From contig CM034308.1 of the NCBI GenBank assembly GCA_019925795.1, positions 1,178,001-1,242,000 on the forward strand: a DNA stretch of 64,000 bases. The letters run 5' to 3'. This stretch comes from Dendrobium chrysotoxum. Lineage: Eukaryota; Streptophyta; Magnoliopsida; Asparagales; Orchidaceae. Below the pieces are notes generated by a model. The model had not been told where the DNA came from and did no database searches. It saw only the letters and a program-made list of their open reading frames with translations. The translations under genes were made by a program, and so were the position numbers. Shown here piece by piece: positions 35,401 to 46,793 of this stretch (positions are counted from its first letter, which is position 1; every line of letters begins with the position of its first letter).

Positions 35401-38400
35401 GATACTGTAAGGGAGGAGATAAAGTCATACATGAATAAGTCTACGACGTCAAAACATCTTGCACAGAAGCAATTTGAGGACAGAGTTGATGTTGGCTCTT
35501 ACTACGGGAGTGAGCGCAGCGTTAAGGATTCATCTTCTTCGATGAAGCCCATTTCATCTAGGGGTGCTAGAGGGCCTATGGATCATTATATGGTTGACAC
35601 ATCAGAGGATAGGCCTCCTACTACACAGAAGATGGCCCCAGAAAATGCAAGGGAGGCACGAAAAAGAGTGTGTAAGAATATAGGTAGATTCTTCTACGAA
35701 AATGCAATTCCATTTAATGTTACATCACCTGCCTATTACAACATGATTCGTTTAGTTGGAGCATTTGGGAGAGGGTTCAAACCTCCAACCATGTATGATT
35801 TGAGAACATGGATTCTAAAGGAGTTGGAAAGCACTGATAAAAGTATTGAAGAAATTAAGAGGACTTGGGCCCAAACAGGAGTAACAATTATGTCAAATGG
35901 GTGGTATGATATCAAACATAGAAGTCTGATCAACATCCTCATTAATAATCCTTATGGTACTGTGTTTTTAAGGTCAGTTGAAGCATCTGATCAGGTCAAA
36001 GATGCTGAGTTCATATTTGGAACATTAGATAGCATTGTTGATGAGGTTGGAGAACATTTGATTGTACAAGTTGTGACAGATAATGCAAGTGCTTACAAGG
36101 CTGCAGGTAAAAAACTTATGGAGAAGAGAAAACATCTGTACTAGACTCCATGTGATGCACATTGCATAGATCTGATTCTTGAGAAGCTTGGGGAGCTACC
36201 TCAACATAAAAATGCACTTACTAAAGCAAAAAAAATAACTAAATTTATTTACAACCACTCTTGGGTTCTAGCTCTTATGAGAAAATTTTCAAAGAAAGAA
36301 ATTCTAAGGCCAGCAACAACAAGATTTGCCACAGCTTACTTGACCTTAGAGAGCATGTTGGATGCTAGACAACCTTTAGAGGCTATGTTCACATCTACAC
36401 AGTGGTTGAGTTGTGCTTAGGCGAAGAAGGCTGAGGGAAAAGATATTAGAAAGATTATTTTAAATGACAGATTTTAGCAAAGTGTCTTATATGCCATTAC
36501 AACCACTAGACCTTTAGTTCAAGTTTTAAGGATGGTGGATGCTGAGAAGAAGCCTACAATAGGTTTCATCTACAATGCCATGGATGAAGCCAAAGAGATG
36601 ATTGCCTCCAACTTAGGAGGCAATGAGGGAAGCTTTAGGAAAATTTAGAATATTATTATGATAGGTGGGAGCTACAGTATCACCGACACTTGCATGCAGC
36701 TGGCTATTACCTAAACCCTCAGTATCAATATGCAGAGAACAAGTCTACAAACCCTGAAATAAAGTTGGGATTGTATCATTGCATGGATCGGCTAATAAAT
36801 GGTGCAACTGAAAAATCAAATGCTGACATGCAATTGGTACCTTTTAGGAACAAAGAAGGTTTTTTTGGATTACAACAAGCAAATGATACAATTGCCAAAC
36901 GATCTCCATGTGATTTTATTTAATGTTTAAACATTTATTTAAAAGTTATTTTTTCACACTAATTAAACTCTCTTATATAAATATTAGTTAAGTGGTGGAT
37001 TCAATTTGGTGATGAGACTCCAGAATTGCAGCGTTTTGCTGTGAAAGTTTTGGGTTTGACATGCTCTTCATTTGGCTGCGAAAGAAATTGGAGTACCTAC
37101 AACCAAGTACATACAAAGAGGAGAAATCGCTTGTTGACATTGAGGATGAATTCACTAGTGTACATTATGTATAATAGGAGACTCAGAGATAAGAATTTGA
37201 AAAAAAAAAGGATTAATGGATGATGAAGATCCTTTGCTTTGCGAGGATGTGGCATCTGATGATGAGTGGTTTGTAGATGATGAAGTTGAAGTGATGCCGT
37301 CTGAATTATAAGATGAAGATTTAAATATTGATTTCTTTGATGGTCTTAAAGCATCTACATCTATCACAACTCAAGAACAAATAAAAAAAGGTATATAAAT
37401 AATATAGTTTTCTTAGACTTTTATTAATGTATTACACTATTATTCATTATGATATTGTTTAAAAATATTTATGGAAGAGGAAGATAATTGATATTGAGGA
37501 AGGAGCTGATTGAGAGACATTGGACTCTATAGGAGATGAGGAAGGGGAGAGAGCAGTTCATCATAATGATGGTTCAAATGAAAACCCCCTTAGTGATGAC
37601 GGTGCTGATGACTTATGAGTTCTTAATGAAAAGAATACTATGATTTGGGAAAAATAGAATTTGAGTTGAACTATATTTCATGTTGTCTTATCATTGGGAT
37701 ATTTTGATTTCACTTCATATCTTGTGCCTTTTTATATTTTATATTTTTTACTCATTAGTATATAAAAAATTTACCATTTTATGTTTACGCAATTTTTTGA
37801 TTTTGAGGCTTACGCCTCAAAAGGCCTTGAGGCTTACACCTCGCCTCACGAACGAAAAACGCCTCAATACCCGATTACGCAATTTTAAACCTTGGTTTGG
37901 ATTTTAGGATTATTGTAATTTATTTAGCAGTTTTCCTAAAATGTGGGTCTTAAGACTTCACTTGAAAGTTGTCCGTTGGTGGGCTTACAACCTAGTCTTA
38001 TAGACAAGGATGCCCAAGGATTTGAATTTGATTGTTTGTTTGTTTGAGTAGACAGTAGTTGTTTGTGAGCTTGACATTAGACTGTGGTTTTCAATTATTT
38101 ACTAGAAATTTATTTATTAGTTTGACACTTACTAGCCAGCCGTTGTCGTTGTGTGATATTAGTGTTTTTGCTATAGTAGTTTCTTTTTCTTTTCAGTGTT
38201 GTAGATTGTACTGGTAGTTACTTTACCAGTAGCCTGTTCTACTTTCAGTAGCATGCTCTTTTTCCTGCTTTAGCATTTTGATTTCGATGCTAAAAAATTT
38301 ATTTGCTTGTTTGCAAGAGTTCGTGTTACTTTGGAGCTTTGTCCAGGAGCATTGGAGAGTTATACAGGGGTTGGTGTTTGAGTGTGTTGAGAGTGTTGTA

Positions 38401-41400
38401 TTGTTTGTTGTGAGTTGAGTTTCTATTAAGAGTTTGGAGAGCACTGTTTGTGGGTTTCAGTGTTGAGTTGAGAGTTGTTTGTACATGGGTTGGGTTTGTG
38501 AGTTTGGAGAGTTTTGTTTGAGAGTTTTTGAGAGCTTTATTTGCTGTGTTGAGTTGAGTTGAGTTTGAGTGAGTGTCGAGTTGGAGAGTTATTTGTACAA
38601 GGGTTGGGTTTGTGAGTTGAGTTGTGTTGAGAGTTGTTTGTACATATCTGATTAGTAGAAAAATAGCATTTCTTTTTCTGCATTAAAGTAAAAGAAAATT
38701 CACCAGAATAGCTCTCTCCACATTAATTGATTAATTAATCAATTTAATTAATTAATTTTATTTATTTTAATCAACAATTAAATATAATTTTCATTGCTCT
38801 AAATTTTTTTAAATTGCACGTGGATTTGAAATTATTTGGTATTTAAAATTAACCAATTAATTTCGATTGATTAATTAATTTTGACTAATCAATTAATGAG
38901 ATGATTTGTTGCAAGCCTTGTTATTTCATTAGCTAGAGGAAGAGATGTGATGTTTCGACAGTCAATAGCATTTGAAATGCTACAACAATTCAAAGTCTTC
39001 TACTCAATGTTACCTATGTTGGAATCTCTTAAAGAGAGGTCTCATTTGGAGACATTTGAGGTACTTCAATATAGCTTTAGGATTGAAATGATGTCCAACA
39101 AGTTATGCTAAATCGCATTTGGGAGAAAGATGAGGAGCAGGATAAAAGTAAATGGAGAACATGCTCGCCTCTCTGACTTATGAAAATTTTGTTAGTAAGC
39201 TTTTAGTAACAACTCAAATGAACTTAATTGCAATGATGATTGCAAAGGTCATTAGAGGGTCTGAAGGATAAGTGTTTGCAATTACTCAAACTCAATTAAT
39301 CAATTATTTCAATTAATTTTAATCAATTATTTCAATTAATTTTAATCAATTATTTTTTTATTAAACATTAATTAACTAAATTAGTTAATTAATATTTAAA
39401 AATCAATTTTAACATTTTAATTGAATTAATGTTCAAATTTCCCTCAAGATTTTTGAAGCAATTTCGGCAACCTCCCAACGTCCCCTCTCCTCGCAGGAAG
39501 GTCGGGGCGACACTTGCGGTTGTTTCTTCCCATTCGGACCTAAGGCCGACGGCATAGGGTCTTCGAATTTGAAAGATCATCTACCCAGATCAGAGATCAA
39601 TGGCGCGGGTCTTCGAATTTTAAATCGTCCCACCATGTTCAAAGATCGACTGTGCGAGGTCTTCGAATTAAAACCATCTCGACCGGATCTAAGATCGATG
39701 ACGTGAGGTCTTTAATTAAAATTCTTCCCGATCGGATTTAAAATCAACGGTACGAGGTCTTGATTTGAATTTTCTCCCGGCCGGATTTAAAATCAACGAC
39801 ACAGGTCTTGAAAAATTAAAATCATCCACACGGATTAACAATCACAATGCGGATCTTCAAATTTCAAAACCATCCATCTAGATCAAAGATCAACGGCACA
39901 GGTCTTCAGCAGATACCTGTTTGCTTTATTGCCAAAAGAGGATTGATTTAATTACATCTCAATTTGCTGAACTATTTAAATATATATTGTTAACTTGGAG
40001 CGATTTTATATACATATTGTTGTTGTTTTTTCTTCCTATTTTGAAACAAATGTTGTCCACCCATTTTGCCAAACTCAGTTGGAGTTTTAAAAATTGTGCA
40101 TAAGCAGTTGAAGGAGATCAAATAGCAATCATGGAAGTGTGGATAAGGAACACAACCAAGTAAACGTGCTCTAGAGAAGTTTTAAATGGCTAGAGCAGCC
40201 CCTATTGTGCCTGTGTGTAGATTTTTACCGGAGCATGGATGGACAGGGCAAGGAGGCACGAGAGGTGAAGGCTAGGGCGTCGGACGTGAGCGATGCGAGT
40301 GAAGGCAGACGGGAGGCATTGGCGGGTTTCGATCGAGTCGATGAGAACAACACACGACGGTCCGATCGTGTGGGTCTGAAGGTTCGAAAAGGAAGGATTA
40401 GTCGGCGTGTGGGGTGTCTGATCGTGGAATTCGTCGAAACTGCGGGTTATTCTCGTGTGGATTCAGACGGATAGGAGGTAGCTGTGCGGGCTTCACTCGA
40501 TCGAACCGAAGGTAAAGGATGCGGGGTCAGTTGGAGAACAAATGCGGGATTGAGAGCATAAGTTCCTTCTTTTTTTTCTTCTTCTTATAGACTAGATCGT
40601 TGAAAGGAACTTATGGCAGTGAAGAGTTATCTTATTTCGCGCTTAACTGCTGTCAGTGGGACCGATCAACAGTAGGTTGATTAGTTCGTGGAGAGACGCA
40701 TCTGTTTGATTTTCCTTTTCATTATTTGTTTCATTCATTTTCATATTTATTTCATTTTTTTTAGTCAACATATTTTTTTTATTTAACTTGAATTAAAATG
40801 AATATAATGTAAAGCCCAAAGATGGCGGTAATCGGTTGCTGGCAGGCGACGTGTTGTAGTGGCAGCAGTGATGGAGGTAGCTTGAAGTGGAGAATTTATA
40901 GTGTATTTGGTATGAATTATAAATAATCTAAAATTTTACTTTGCATTCTTCTTACTTCAGATTAAATATCAATATTTTCAAAATCCCTACATTTGAAAAA
41001 CTTAACGCCCCTTTTACTTCAAACCAAACAGCCCCTGGATCTTATCTTATTCATTTAATAGTTACTACTTTTGATGAAAACTCCATCATTCCGATAAAAA
41101 TAACTTACAAATCATCCTATAGCAGAGATACATGTCTCCATTAATATATTCAATAGCAAGAACAGCATAAGGCCCTCTGGTTTTAAGGATGGGTCGTAGT
41201 AATTTGTCCAAAGTAGATGGCAGAGATGTACTCATCCCATGTACTTTGACCTTTGCCACCAGTTAAAGCCATATTCAAAGTAGAAAATAAAGAAACGCAA
41301 ACAGATGTACTTTGAAAACAATGCTTCAAGAAACACAAATATAACCTGCATGCTCACTTGGAGAGAGCAAAATGACAACAGGCGTCATTAGATCCACAAG

Positions 41401-44400
41401 ATTTTCATGTGGTTTAATTCAAGTTGTTTATTTTAAATATCCTAGCTAATTAAAAAAAAAAACTTACGAATTATTCTATTTCACTTTAGACAGGTAACAA
41501 CATCAAGTACGACTTGACATAGAAAGTGTTGAGGTGGGAATAGTAGTCCAACCTTGCTGCAATTCTCCAAGCCAGGGCATGTTAAGGCTAGGTGTCCCTT
41601 CCATCCCATAAAGATCATTATGGTTTGCCAACATAGTTTCTAACTCATATCACCCATGTTTCTTTAAGAACATAACTGGATTTCCAAGAAAAAATGAACA
41701 TAAATAAACTGACACTGAAACAGTATGCCCTGTTCCTTATGGTGTACACTGACTTGACATCATGACATGATGGGGAAACTCAATAGCCAAAAAGGATTCT
41801 TAAATCTGTAGTACTTCGCAAAAACCCAAGTTGTTGCATCTTCAGCAGTCCTATGCCCCTTGAGCAAGAGCATGTCATAGTATTGAATATCATTTCATAT
41901 CATGAGTTTGATGCTAGAGCATATACTGGTGAATAGCCAACAGCTACAGTATTATTCCAAGTAAAATTGCCGAAAAATATTTTTGAAAAAAACACCAACA
42001 AAAAATATGAGGGACGTTTTGAAACTCTTATACTTTGCAAAGCTCAATTCTTTTAGCACGATCGTGTTATCTCATGGAAGATCACTTCAAACCATGCGCA
42101 TGTATGGTAGATAATTATGAATTCCTACTTAGTGAGACTAAATGTGCATGTATGTAAGGGTGCATCAATTCCTTGCTTCATATATATATATATATATATA
42201 TATTCCTAGCTTAATCAAATCACAACCAAACAACAAAATTGGAGATTACAAAAGTACAAAAAGCATCTACATAAATCAGAATCCATGAAGCATCCTAGCT
42301 AACAAAACTCTTAATTAAAAGTTCTTTTAATTAATTTGAATAAAAAAAACTAGTAAAGATGTACCAAGCAAAGATCAATCATTGACCAGCTGATATAACC
42401 TTGAAAATATATTTAAACCTCAGAAGCAATCTCAATTGTCCGCGTATACATCCTCGATGAACACACAAACTTCTCGGGACTTCTCAAGAAGGATTCTCGT
42501 GCTAGCTCTCAAGATGTATGTTGAAAAGGTTCTCAAGAATGACTCATCTCGGGGAAATTCCTCTTGGCACTTATCAACTTCATCATATCACATTCAACAT
42601 CACTTCTATTAGGCTTACTTTAGAAACTTGCCCTAATGTTATTATTTGTCATTAGCATCAAACTCAAAGCATTTATCAAAGGTTCTCCGTAGGCAGTATC
42701 ATGAAATATCAAATATTTCAACACGCGTAACATTATTGCATCATATTTATTGCACATGACATGAATGTTTAGCAATTCGATAGTTTGCAATGCTTCAGTC
42801 GAATAGCACAATAATTTCAACAGAAAAGTCAACATTTGGGTATTCCTTAACAAGTCTTCTTAAAAAGTCATAATAATTCGGCCCAGTTACTGAGATAGAC
42901 CACCTCTATAAATACCAAGCCACAAGCATATTTAAAGACCTTTTGAATATTTGGTCTTCAATTTTTGTCTTTGCAAGTCCAACTCATCAAAGGAAGTTAC
43001 AGGATCGGCCATAGGAACTCTTTCGGCATCCCCATGACCCTATTTTTCTTTTTCTTTCTTTGTTCTCTAATATATTTAATCTGGAAGTTACTCTTTGGAT
43101 TTTAGGAATCATTTCTCCTATTTCTCTCTTTACTGTAATATCTCTCTTCATTATCTCCTTTCTCTATCAAGAATGTTGATGAGTAATTCTCAAACTTGTA
43201 CTTTATTGCTCCTAAATAGTGAATAAAATATCCTCTCAGCTAAGCCCTTAATAGAAATAGGCCACTCAGCCAACCCACATAAAATTCTGTCTTTTGTCTA
43301 TCTTATGACTTTTCACCTTCCTCAAAGAGTAATCCTAGTGCGATACTTTCCTATTCTCTATCTCAAACTCTTAATGAGCATGTTCTACTACTCTTGAGGT
43401 AAACGAATTTACATCGTTAACAACTGGTGGTAGGAAAATTCCCTCACACTCACCTTCTATAAAAAAATTATTTATGGATAAACTTAACACAAAAGTTATC
43501 AAAATGGTATATTAACCAAAAGCACCATCACACATATTGAAAAAACATTCATATATGCGGTTTCTTAATCATGAAAAACATTCATATATGTGATTGCTTG
43601 AAAATTCCTCAATTAAATTAAAACACATTGTCGTATTTTGCCCGCTATAAAGGATAGGGATATTAATAACTTGGTGAATGAGGGAGGAATGAAACCATGT
43701 TAGTTGTTTATTGATTTTTAAAAAGATTGTTAGCTTCTTCTCAACTGATATATGAGAACAAAAAACCATCTACGAAAAAAAATGAACATGAACAAAGCAT
43801 TATACATAAGGAAACAATTCTACCATGGCATGGCAACTAGGTGACGGACAGCAGGTTGTCTACTTGCAAACAACATCTAAAGATTCATTTAAACCGTAAG
43901 AAGAATGCTATGCCAAAAATTAACTCACTCATAATATTATACGTGGTTGATCAACAAGTATAAAGAAAAAGACCCTCACAAAGAACAGTGCATAAGTAGA
44001 TATTTAGTGCAAGTGTGATAAGAGCTTGTTAGGTAACAGGTATTCACTTACATTGGTTGTCCCATCACGATTTTTAACAGTTCTCCACCGTACAATATTA
44101 TCCTCTAAACGTATGCGTTTCTTTGTTCCCGATTCATCAGTTACAAACACATCTTCTTCTACATATGTCATGGAATCAAATGGCTTTGGTTCAATACCCA
44201 TAATATTAGATACACGAATCATGTGCATCTGCAAAAGTTAAAATAATTTAAGAAAATGATCAAGATAAGAGAGGCTAAAGAAGCATAAAACATGAAAAAT
44301 ATGCATACAATTCCTTGAGAGGAAAGGTCAAACAAATGAACTTTAAAATATATAATGATTGTTTTAAACAAAAGAAAAGGAATATATATGTTATCATTCA

Positions 44401-46732
44401 TAAACGCAATAACCCCACCCCACATGGGGTCTAATAAATGGTAAAGAAAAGAGGATGTACATGGATTCAACGCATAACCTGTAAGTGGGACAATGTGACA
44501 AACAAATCATTGCTCCAGGCCCCACCCTCTATTCAAGTGATGCATTTTTGGAACACAAAACCACTGGCCTATAAAATTTACAGGAATGCTCAACAAGAAA
44601 ATGCACTAAAGGGGTCTATCAGTATGTGTTAATGATTTAAACATGCCACTGATCAAACAAGTTGGGTTGGATGAATATAACTATATAAGTCATAAAAAAG
44701 TAGAGAAACATAAATAACAAAGATGCTAATGCAAAATACAAACAAAAGATACCTCTCATATCTAAGAATATAATATAACAAGGAGTGCAAATTTCTTCCA
44801 ATTTTTTGAAGAAGCAGAGCTTATGGAACATGTTGAATAAGCCTTTTCCTCCCATATTAGTTAGAAACAAAAACGTAAACAACTAAAGGGATAAAATTTC
44901 AACAAATAAAGGGATTGTTGACCAAGGTAACTAACCTGATCAGGCCGACCAGGGGGTGGATGCAATGGAATGTTCATCTCTAATGGGGGACCAATTGGTT
45001 TCTCCTTTGTTTTTTGCTCAAGATTTTCATCTTCAAACTCATATTGTGCATCTTCATCAGGCACTATATCCTCTGGCTTCAAATCTTTCTCATAAATTTC
45101 TTCCTCTTCCATTGGAGACCTCTGAGACAAGAAAAATTTTCTCAATTACTTGCACCACTACCATAAAAAAAAACAACACAAATAGTAATCACCATTAAAT
45201 ATACCTTCATGATTAAATTAAAAATCACTTGATCATTTTCACACACTTAAGTGTACAACCATGCATCAAACCTTCATAATTTTTTGTCCATGTCTCAAAG
45301 GAGCTTCTACAAAAAACATATTCCATGACTCAAGCTACCGGATCTCCAAATTTTAACAAACATAAATGAATAAGGAGGATTCACACAGCAAACTCCCAAA
45401 CATTTTGGGGAAGGATAGTGAAACACAATGGTCATTTCTTAGTGATACCTGCTATAACATCTAGTATTACACAAATAGAAGATTAAAACCTAATCCAACA
45501 TGTGGTTTCATGATCATGTCTATGTTGCATAAAACAATATACCTAAACCGCAACAGTTATGATAGTTGAACATACAAAATAATAATAATAATGGTGTCAA
45601 AAGCCAAAATCTCACATGCGAATCTTGTTCAAGATCGTTTTGAACGCCATACTCATCTTGTTCATCTACATCAGAATCTCCAAACACATCACGAACTGCT
45701 AGTTTGTCCTTTTGTTCAACAGGTGAGCTGCTGCAAAATTCAAAAATGCCAGTAGATCCTCAATGGATTTGACACCAAAAGAACCAACCTCAAAAGTAAA
45801 TAGAACCATAAATTGTTATTGCAGTTCCTTCTAACCATTAAGAGAATAGAAACATGAATTGATGGTTTAAAAAACACAAAACTAACCTGGCAAACAAAAT
45901 GATCTAACAAAACAAGTTACGAAGATAAGTAATTTAAACCACGCAATCCAGGTAAAATCACCTTCATCGTAAAAATCCAACCATTAACTTAATCTGAATG
46001 ATTATATATTTGGCAAATCTATTACAGCATTGTTTAGAATGTCAATGCACCACTATCCAGTACTTAGATTATCATTAAAAAATGCAACCGTGAAAAGCAA
46101 GAACACAAGCACCTACAAATATATACATTTCAGTCATATACCTAAGGTGTTACCTTATGTTCCTTGCATTATCAACTTCTTCATCTTCATTGTGAGGATG
46201 GGCAAAATGGTTCTCTTCAGAACCCTCGGACTCTATGTCATATACCTCTCGCCTTCTACTTATTGCTGCCCTCTGCCCATATCCCTCATCCTCACTTTCA
46301 GCATACTTCCCTTCACTCCCAACCCTCTCATCACTAACTTCTCTTTCTGGTGAACTCTGAACCCTTTCCCCCTCACTCTCCACTTGTTCAACATCGATAT
46401 CATGAGCTTCCAGCTCACTTTCCACTTCAACTTCACCTTGCCCCTCAGCTGCATCTTCACCATCAACCTCACCTTCATCTTCTCCCTCAACCTCTGCCTC
46501 CAGCTCCTGGCCCTCTTGCTCCTCCTCGCCCTCCTGTTCACCGTCAACATCAACTTCAATTTCAGCATCGGCTTCCACGTCTTCCTGCAAAAGTCAAAGG
46601 AATTAAAATAAAATTACAAAAAAAGATCATTACAGTATGAAGATGTAAATGAGATATGCTACTGTTATCACTTACATGAGAGTGAGTGATGACTTTTCCT
46701 CTCAAAGGAATACATAACATTTAAGTTAAAAA

Positions 46733-46793
<61 letters not shown>

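Larger units (their letters stand above)
31680..37894. mobile_element. hAT DNA transposon (6,215 bp) with a captured or associated Ulp1-like gene
   Basis: The left end reads CATAGTTTACAATTGCGCAA (31680-31699); the reverse complement of the right end reads CAAGGTTTAAAATTGCGTAA (ending at 37894), a typical hAT terminal repeat. The flanks are an exact 8-bp duplication, GTTTGGAT, at 31672-31679 and 37895-37902. Both ends carry subterminal GAGGCGNACGCCTC palindromes (31767-31840 and 37804-37865). Inside are a plus-strand decayed DUF1985/Ulp1-like gene (32038-34672) and a plus-strand decayed transposase (35308-37311), separated by tandem repeats. It inserted into the ~140-bp satellite. Internal stops make it non-autonomous now. 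Confidence 0.93.
29984..44051 (-). other. VIP4: VIP4 intron 5, 14,068 bp, with nested hAT and satellites
   Basis: Defined by the exon 5 donor (GTAAGT, GT at 44051-44050) and the exon 6 acceptor (TTGTGTTGCAG ending at 29984). It contains, from left to right, an element-end-like sequence at 30452, a ~140-bp satellite, a hAT transposon, further satellites, a second element-end-like sequence at 41037, and unannotated sequence. Confidence 0.85.

Noticed and set aside
46260..46640. Antisense and alternative-frame ORFs of up to 102 codons over VIP4 exon 2
   Set aside because: They are by-products of the GAG/GAA-rich acidic coding exon; the minus-strand LEO1 frame explains the region fully.
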